Shown here piece by piece: positions 59,413 through 64,000 of a stretch of 64,000 nucleotides of DNA. Source of the stretch: Amycolatopsis sp. FDAARGOS 1241 (GTDB lineage Bacteria; Actinomycetota; Actinomycetes; Mycobacteriales; Pseudonocardiaceae); assembly GCF_016889705.1 (NCBI RefSeq), contig NZ_CP069526.1, positions 744,001 to 808,000 of the forward strand, written 5' to 3'. The position numbers and the translations under genes are program-made. Under the pieces are notes generated by a model. The model did no database searches and had not been told where the DNA came from. It saw nothing but the letters and a program-made list of their open reading frames with translations. How positions within the stretch are numbered: the first letter of the stretch is position 1; every line of letters begins with the position of its first letter.

Positions 59413-60957
59413 ATGTCCGCACAACCGAGCCCGGCGACCGGGCTCGACGACAAACTCGACCGGGGAGTGCTGAAGGTCGCGTCGGTGGTGGTGCTCGGCG
59501 CCATCATGGCGATCCTGGACACCACGGTCGTCAACGTGGCGCTGCAGAAGCTCACGCTGCAGTTCTCGACCTCGCTCGACACGATCCAGTGGGTCGTCAC
59601 CGGCTACATGCTGGCGCTCGCCACGGTCATCCCGATCACGGGCTGGGCGGCGGACCGGTTCGGCACGAAACGCCTGTACCTGCTGGCGATCGGCACGTTC
59701 CTGGTCGGCTCGATGCTGGCGGGGCTGTCGTGGAGCGTCGAGACGCTCATCGTCTTCCGCGTGCTGCAGGGCCTCGGCGGCGGCATGCTGATGCCGGCGG
59801 GCATGACGATCCTGACGCGCACGGCCGGGCCGCAACGCATCGGGCGCGTGATGTCCGTGCTCGGCGTGCCGATGCTGCTGGGCCCGATCTGCGGGCCGAT
59901 CCTCGGCGGGTGGCTCGTCGACGCCGTGAGCTGGCGGTGGATCTTCTACATCAACGTGCCGATCGGCGTGATCGCGTTCCTGCTCGGACTGCGGCTGCTG
60001 CCGAAGGACAAGCCTCAACCTGCGGGCCGATTCGACTTCCTCGGGCTGCTGATGGTGTCGCCGGGGCTGGCGGCGCTGATCTTCGGCGTCTCGCGGTTCC
60101 CGTCGACGGGCACGATCACCGCGGCCGAGGTCTGGCTGCCGGGGCTCGCGGGCATCCTGCTGCTGGTCGGGTTCGTGCTGCGGGCGCTGCGGGTGCCGGA
60201 CCCGCTGATGGACCTGAGCCTGTTCAGGAACCGGCCGTTCTCGGTTTCGATGATCACGCTGTCGGTGTTCTGCATCGGCTTCTTCGGCGCGATGCTCCTG
60301 CTGCCCACGTACTTCGTGCTGGTGCGCGGCGAAACCGCCCTGCACGCGGGGCTCCTGCTCGCGCCGCAGGGCTTCGGCGCGATGGTCGTCATGCCGTTCA
60401 CCGGCCGGCTGGCCGACAAGATCGCCCCCCGCCGCATCGTCCTGCCCGGCCTGCTCCTGATCGTGCTCGGCATGATCCCGTTCACCCAGGTCGGCCCGGA
60501 CACGCCGTATGCGCTGCTGCTGTCGGCGGCGTTCGTGATGGGCATCGGCATGGGCTGCACGATGATGCCCATCACCTCGGCGGCCCTGCAGACCCTGCAG
60601 CCCGCCGACATGGCCAAGGCGTCGACCGCCACGAGCATCCTGCAGCAGACCTCGGGCGCCATCGGCTCCGCCGTCATGTCGATCATCCTCGCCTCCCTCC
60701 TCGCGACGCGCTTCGGCGTCCCGCCGAGCCAGGGCCAGCTGGCCGCCACCGCCGCCACCCTCAACCCCGCCACGCACACCACCGCGACCACCCTCACCGC
60801 CGCCTCCTTCGCGACGACCTTCCTCTGGGCCACGGTCATCCTGGCCCTCTGCCTCGTGCCGGCTTTCTTCCTGCCCAAGAAGCGCTTCGTGCCCCCCACC
60901 CCACCGACCGGCGCTGAGGAAGGCACCCATGCAACCCCGGCGGTTCCGCTCCACTGA
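59413..60957 (+). CDS. DHA2-family (14-span) MFS drug exporter
   Basis: 514 residues. EmrB/QacA-type features: ILDTTVVNVALQKL in span 1 (motif D1), WVVTGYMLALATVIPITGWAADRFGTKRLYL (motif A), and FRVLQGLGGGMLMPAGMTILTR followed by the antiporter motif LGVPMLLGPICGPILGG. Uses the proton gradient to expel lipophilic compounds. The last dozen residues (EGTHATPAVPLH) are encoded by the first unit of the tandem repeat that follows, so the native C-terminus has been extended or replaced by repeat sequence. Confidence 0.93.
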   Translation: MSAQPSPATGLDDKLDRGVLKVASVVVLGAIMAILDTTVVNVALQKLTLQFSTSLDTIQWVVTGYMLALATVIPITGWAADRFGTKRLYLLAIGTFLVGSMLAGLSWSVETLIVFRVLQGLGGGMLMPAGMTILTRTAGPQRIGRVMSVLGVPMLLGPICGPILGGWLVDAVSWRWIFYINVPIGVIAFLLGLRLLPKDKPQPAGRFDFLGLLMVSPGLAALIFGVSRFPSTGTITAAEVWLPGLAGILLLVGFVLRALRVPDPLMDLSLFRNRPFSVSMITLSVFCIGFFGAMLLLPTYFVLVRGETALHAGLLLAPQGFGAMVVMPFTGRLADKIAPRRIVLPGLLLIVLGMIPFTQVGPDTPYALLLSAAFVMGIGMGCTMMPITSAALQTLQPADMAKASTATSILQQTSGAIGSAVMSIILASLLATRFGVPPSQGQLAATAATLNPATHTTATTLTAASFATTFLWATVILALCLVPAFFLPKKRFVPPTPPTGAEEGTHATPAVPLH

Positions 60958-62110
60958 CGGCTGCTCGTGACGGAGGGCCGGCTCGCGTACTGCTGCGCTC
61001 GCGGCGCTTCGCGGCCGCGTCGCGTTGGCGGGTTCGGTCAACCCTTCGGCTGGCGCCTGCGGCACGCGCCGGTGCGGCGGGAGGCATGTATGCGATCCCG
61101 GCGGTTCCGCTTCACTGATGTCTGTTCGTGACGGAGGGCTGCTCGCGTTCTGTTGCGCGAGCGGCGCTTCGCGGCCGCGTCGCGTTGACGGGTTCGGTCA
61201 ACCCTTCCGTCTGCGGCACACGCCGGTGTGGCGGGAGGCATGTATTCGATCCCGGCGGTTCCGCTTCGCTGATGTCTGTTCGTGGCGGAGGGCTGCTCGC
61301 GTTCTGTTGCGCGAGTGGCGCTTCGCGGCCGCGTCGCGTTGACGGGTTCGGTCAACCCTTCCGTCTGCGGCACACGCCGGTGTGGCGGGAGGCATGTATT
61401 CGATCCCGGCGGTTCCACTTCGCTGATGTCTGTTCGTGGCGGAGGGCTGCTCGCGTTCTGTTGCGCGAGTGGCGCTTCGCGGCCGCGTCGCGTTGACGGG
61501 TTCGGTCAGCCCTTCGGCTGGCGCCTGCGGCACACGCCGGTGCGGCGGAAGGGCGGGCGTGCGACCCCGGCGGTTCCGCTCCGCTGACGGCTGCTCGCGA
61601 CGGAGGGCTGGTCGTTCTGTTGCGCGAGTGGCCTTTCGCCGCAGCCTCGGGTCGACGGGTTCGGTTCAGCCCGTTCGGCCTCCGGGCGCAACCTGGCGCG
61701 CGGAGCCGGCGCGTGCGCCGTGTGAACGCCAGCTGGCGGCTTCGCCGGAGCGTTCAGCCCACACGGCACGGATCGCCGTTCCTCGAGCGCCTGCGGAGTC
61801 CACCGCGTGCAGGTTGTGCATTCGGGGATGCCGGCGCGGCGCACTCGCAGGCAGGTGCGGATGGAGGCACGCACGCGACCCCGTTCCGCTGACGACTGCT
61901 CACACTGAGGAGTTGATTGCAATCCGTTGGGAGTTCACGCCTTCGTGGCCTCCTCGCGTTGACGGGTTCGGTGCCACCATTCCGCCTCCGGCCGCCTTCG
62001 CGCGCGGGTCGGGGCGTGCGCCGCGTGGACACCGGCTGGCGGCTTCGCCGGGCGGTTCAGCTCACGCGGCACAGATCGTGGTTCCTCGGGCGGCTCGCAG
62101 TGCCGGCAGC
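60922..62110. repeat. Tandem repeat field: about five 154-161-bp units, then diverged copies
   Basis: Landmark TGACGGAGGG or GTGGCGGAGGG recurs at about 60967, 61128, 61282, 61436 and 61597. That gives periods of 161, 154, 154 and 161; the longer units carry an extra GCTGGCGCC-like insert. Each unit contains a hairpin GTTGAC-N7-GTCAAC and ends GATCCCGGCGGTTCCGCT. From 61660 on, a second pair of related segments (61670-61770 and 61980-62070, sharing GCTGGCGGCTTCGCC and GCGTGCGCCG) follows. As 154 is not a multiple of three, the reading frame changes each unit; I see no coding function. Confidence 0.8.
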
Positions 62111-62262
62111 TCGCCACTCCGTCCCGCTGGCGGCGGATTCGGGGCGGTGCCGGAGCACCGGCTCGCCAGCCGACGCGTCGCCGCCGGCCGACAAGCCCGT
62201 GCTGGCCGCCAGGCTGCGCCGGCCGCGACCGGCGAGCCACCTGCAGTCCGACAACGAATAAA

Positions 62263-62289
62263 GCCGCCCGCGAACACCCCGCGAGCGGC
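62263..62289 (-). terminator. Terminator of the thiolase gene
   Basis: GCCGCCCGCG-N7-CGCGAGCGGC (one mismatch), followed on the minus strand by TTTATTCG; 35 bases past the thiolase stop. Confidence 0.75.
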
Positions 62290-62324
62290 CCTCTCCACAG
62301 CGACTACCTCAAAACGCGGCAACC

Positions 62325-63545
62325 TCAGGAAAGCCGCTCCAGAACCATCGCCATCCCCTGGCCGCCGCCGACGCACATGGTCTCGAGGCCGAACTGCTTG
62401 TCGTGGTGCTGGAGGGAGTTGATGAGCGTCGAGGTGATGCGGGCGCCCGTCATGCCGAACGGGTGGCCGACGGCGATGGCGCCGCCGTTGACGTTGAGGC
62501 GGTCGAGGTCGACGCCGAGGTCGCGGTAGGACGGGATGACCTGCGCGGCGAAGGCTTCGTTGATCTCCACCAGGTCGATGTCCGAAATGGACATTCCCGC
62601 GCGGGCCAGCGCCTGCTTCGACGCCTCGACCGGGCCGTAGCCCATGATCTCCGGCGACAGGCCCGTCACGCCCGTCGACACGATGCGCGCCAGTGGCGTG
62701 AGGCCGAGCTCACGCGCCTTGGTGTCGGACATGACGATGACGGCGGCGGCGCCGTCGTTGAGCGGGCAGCAGTTGCCGGCCGTGACCCGGCCGTCGGGGC
62801 GGAACACGGGCTTCAGGCCGGCGACGCCCTCGAGCGTCACGCCCGCGCGCGGGCCGTCGTCCTTCGACACGACCGTGCCGTCCGGGAGGGTGACCGGCGT
62901 GATGTCCTTGGCCCAGAACCCGTCGGCGATCGCCTTCTCCGCGAGGTTCTGCGAGCGCACGCCGAACTCGTCCATCTCTTCACGCGTGATGCCCTTGAGC
63001 CGCGCCAGGTTTTCGGCGGTCTGGCCCATGGCGATGTAGACGTCGGGGACCAGGCCGTCCGCACGCGGGTCCGTCCAGCTGTCCGTGCCCGATTCGGCGG
63101 TGGCCTTCGTGCGGGCCTCGGCGTCGGCGAACAGCGGGTTGTGTGTGTCCGGCCAGGAGTCCGAGCTGCCCTTCGCGAAGCGCGACACGGTCTCGACGCC
63201 GGCGGAGATGAAGACGTCGCCTTCACCCGCCTTGATGGCGTGCATCGCCATGCGGGTCGTCTGGAGGCTGGAGGAGCAGTAGCGCGTGATCGTGCAGCCG
63301 GGCAGGTGGTCGTAGCCCAGTTCGACGGCCACGACGCGGCCCATGTTGAACCCGGACTCGCCGCCGGGCAGGCCGCAGCCGAGCATCAGGTCGTCGATGT
63401 CGGCGGGGCCGAGCTGGGGAATCTTGTCGAGCGCCGCCCGGATCATCTGCACGGTGAGGTCGTCGGGACGCATGTCGACCAGCGATCCCTTGGCCGCGCG
63501 GCCGATCGGGGAGCGGGCGGTGGAGACGATGACGGCTTCGGGCAT
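62325..63545 (-). CDS. Acetyl-CoA C-acyltransferase (thiolase, FadA-like)
   Basis: 406 residues, the family's normal length. The acyl-carrying Cys is in ITRYCSSSLQTT, the catalytic His in NGGAIAVGHPFGMTGAR, and the second Cys in ETMCVGGGQGMAMV. The start PEAVIVSTARSPIGRAAKGSL is typical. It either cleaves 3-ketoacyl-CoA in beta-oxidation or condenses acetyl-CoA. No partner FadB gene is in the window. GAGGAAG precedes the ATG. Confidence 0.95.
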   Translation of the reverse strand: MPEAVIVSTARSPIGRAAKGSLVDMRPDDLTVQMIRAALDKIPQLGPADIDDLMLGCGLPGGESGFNMGRVVAVELGYDHLPGCTITRYCSSSLQTTRMAMHAIKAGEGDVFISAGVETVSRFAKGSSDSWPDTHNPLFADAEARTKATAESGTDSWTDPRADGLVPDVYIAMGQTAENLARLKGITREEMDEFGVRSQNLAEKAIADGFWAKDITPVTLPDGTVVSKDDGPRAGVTLEGVAGLKPVFRPDGRVTAGNCCPLNDGAAAVIVMSDTKARELGLTPLARIVSTGVTGLSPEIMGYGPVEASKQALARAGMSISDIDLVEINEAFAAQVIPSYRDLGVDLDRLNVNGGAIAVGHPFGMTGARITSTLINSLQHHDKQFGLETMCVGGGQGMAMVLERLS

Positions 63546-63662
63546 GGCGTGACACTTCCTCGGGTCGGTGTGCACTAAGCGGTTGCTCACCATAGTGCCG
63601 CTTGCGTGCCCCGGCGCAAAGCCGGGAGCGATGCGTGCCACTCCGATGGCAAGATCCCCGCC

Positions 63663-64000
63663 GTGACGAACCGGAGCCGCGCCCTGCGCACGAGCACGAT
63701 CCTGTGGTGGGGAGCCGGCCTGATCGCGGTCGCCGCGGCCGCCGCGCTCCTCCTCCTGACGACACTCGGCGGCGGCAGCCCGCAGGACACCGCGCGGCTC
63801 GACGCGCTGCGCACGGCCGCGAACGTCGTCGTCGGCACCGGTGGCGCGGCCGCCCTCCTGCTCGCCGCGCGGCGCCAGCGCTCGGCCGAGCTCGACCTGG
63901 AGCAGAAGGACCACGACGCCACCCAACGGCGCTTCACCGACACCTACAGCAAAGCCGCGGACCAGCTCGGCAGCGACAAGGCGCCGGTCCGGTTCGCCGG
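63663..64000 (+). CDS. Membrane-anchored protein of the pentapeptide-repeat type, 3' end outside the window
   Basis: 112 codons from a GTG to the window edge. Two hydrophobic segments (WWGAGLIAVAAAAALLLLTTL and ANVVVGTGGAAALLLAA) are followed by a charged helix with RRFTDTYSKAADQLGSDKAPVRFAG. That last segment is a standard lead-in to actinomycete pentapeptide-repeat proteins (normally continuing with GGLYALERLAQD-like sequence). The repeats themselves would lie beyond 64000, so the assignment is provisional. Confidence 0.65.
   Translation, partial: MTNRSRALRTSTILWWGAGLIAVAAAAALLLLTTLGGGSPQDTARLDALRTAANVVVGTGGAAALLLAARRQRSAELDLEQKDHDATQRRFTDTYSKAADQLGSDKAPVRFA

Noticed and set aside
60922..61620. 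Tandem repeats as a CRISPR array
   Set aside because: Units of about 154 bp are near-identical over their whole length, so there are no short repeats with variable spacers; no cas genes nearby.
61025..62422. Cys/Arg-rich open frames within the tandem repeat field
   Set aside because: They exist on both strands, begin at the same repeat position in each unit and differ in frame from unit to unit; they are products of the repeat, not genes.
1..64000. tRNA, rRNA, riboswitch or origin of replication
   Set aside because: I looked for tRNA T-loop/CCA patterns, rRNA-like blocks and DnaA-box clusters while reading and saw none that I could support; a covariance-model scan would be needed to exclude small RNAs.

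Overview
The window is very GC-rich and densely coded on both strands. Its gene content fits a filamentous actinomycete of the Pseudonocardiaceae, most like Amycolatopsis. Pointers are GTG starts, SARP/AfsR-type regulators, WXG100 proteins, an LpqI-like lipoprotein, LytR-CpsA-Psr wall enzymes, a CebR box of the actinobacterial type, a carboxylic acid reductase and an encapsulin. This assignment is inference from gene content; no rRNA or tRNA was recognised.

Layout. 1-7526: end of a sortase-anchored surface protein, a truncated alpha/beta hydrolase, a carboxylic acid reductase interrupted by one in-frame TAG, an LCP ligase and a BlaI-type repressor. 7654-15132: PAP2 phosphatase, a DyP peroxidase-encapsulin pair, several exported proteins (S1 protease, M15 carboxypeptidase lipoprotein, DUF4232 protein) and an ion-channel-like membrane protein. 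15212-19666: a NrtR-like Nudix regulator with three GTC-N5-GAC sites around it, then the most unusual locus. There a nucleoside-phosphorylase-like protein ends in a short motif that is repeated at the start of the next, translationally coupled multi-membrane protein. This resembles the paired amyloid-signalling (RHIM/BASS-like) arrangement of bacterial immune modules. 19663-23223: cupin, MOSC, membrane protein and a GH18 chitinase with a ricin-type binding domain. 23608-29347: a cebEFG-bglC-like cellobiose operon facing its LacI-family regulator, with CebR boxes between. 29383-30275: a decayed IS5-like element. 30474-37769: aldo/keto reductase, LpqI-like GH3, a LuxR-type orphan regulator and a second complete sugar ABC operon with its own GH1 enzyme. 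37890-38330: another decayed transposase. 38773-47615: two giant SARP-ATPase-TPR regulators in tandem, an orphan WXG100 pair and a second LuxR-type regulator paralogous to the one at 32781. 47727-52044: TetR regulator, a frameshifted SDR, an amidase, and thyA-folA. 52133-58237: DivIVA-like coiled-coil protein, a two-domain fatty acyl reductase, and a class F-like sortase with its thioester/SpaA-type surface protein. 58238-64000: Bax-inhibitor-1 protein, DHA2 MFS exporter, a 154-bp tandem repeat field, a thiolase and the start of a pentapeptide-type protein.

How it fits together. The two ABC-GH1 operons import and hydrolyse cellobiose-like beta-glucosides under different regulators. The chitinase and LpqI would feed or recycle amino sugars. 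The regulatory block at 38.8-47.6 kb shares sequence elements (CTTCACG/CGTGAAG inverted repeats) with the promoter of the LuxR gene at the head of the second ABC operon, so the two loci may be co-regulated. At least three genes (reductase at 1561, membrane protein at 17023, SDR at 48346) are broken by single-base changes. Either the strain carries several recent pseudogenes or the sequence contains small errors.
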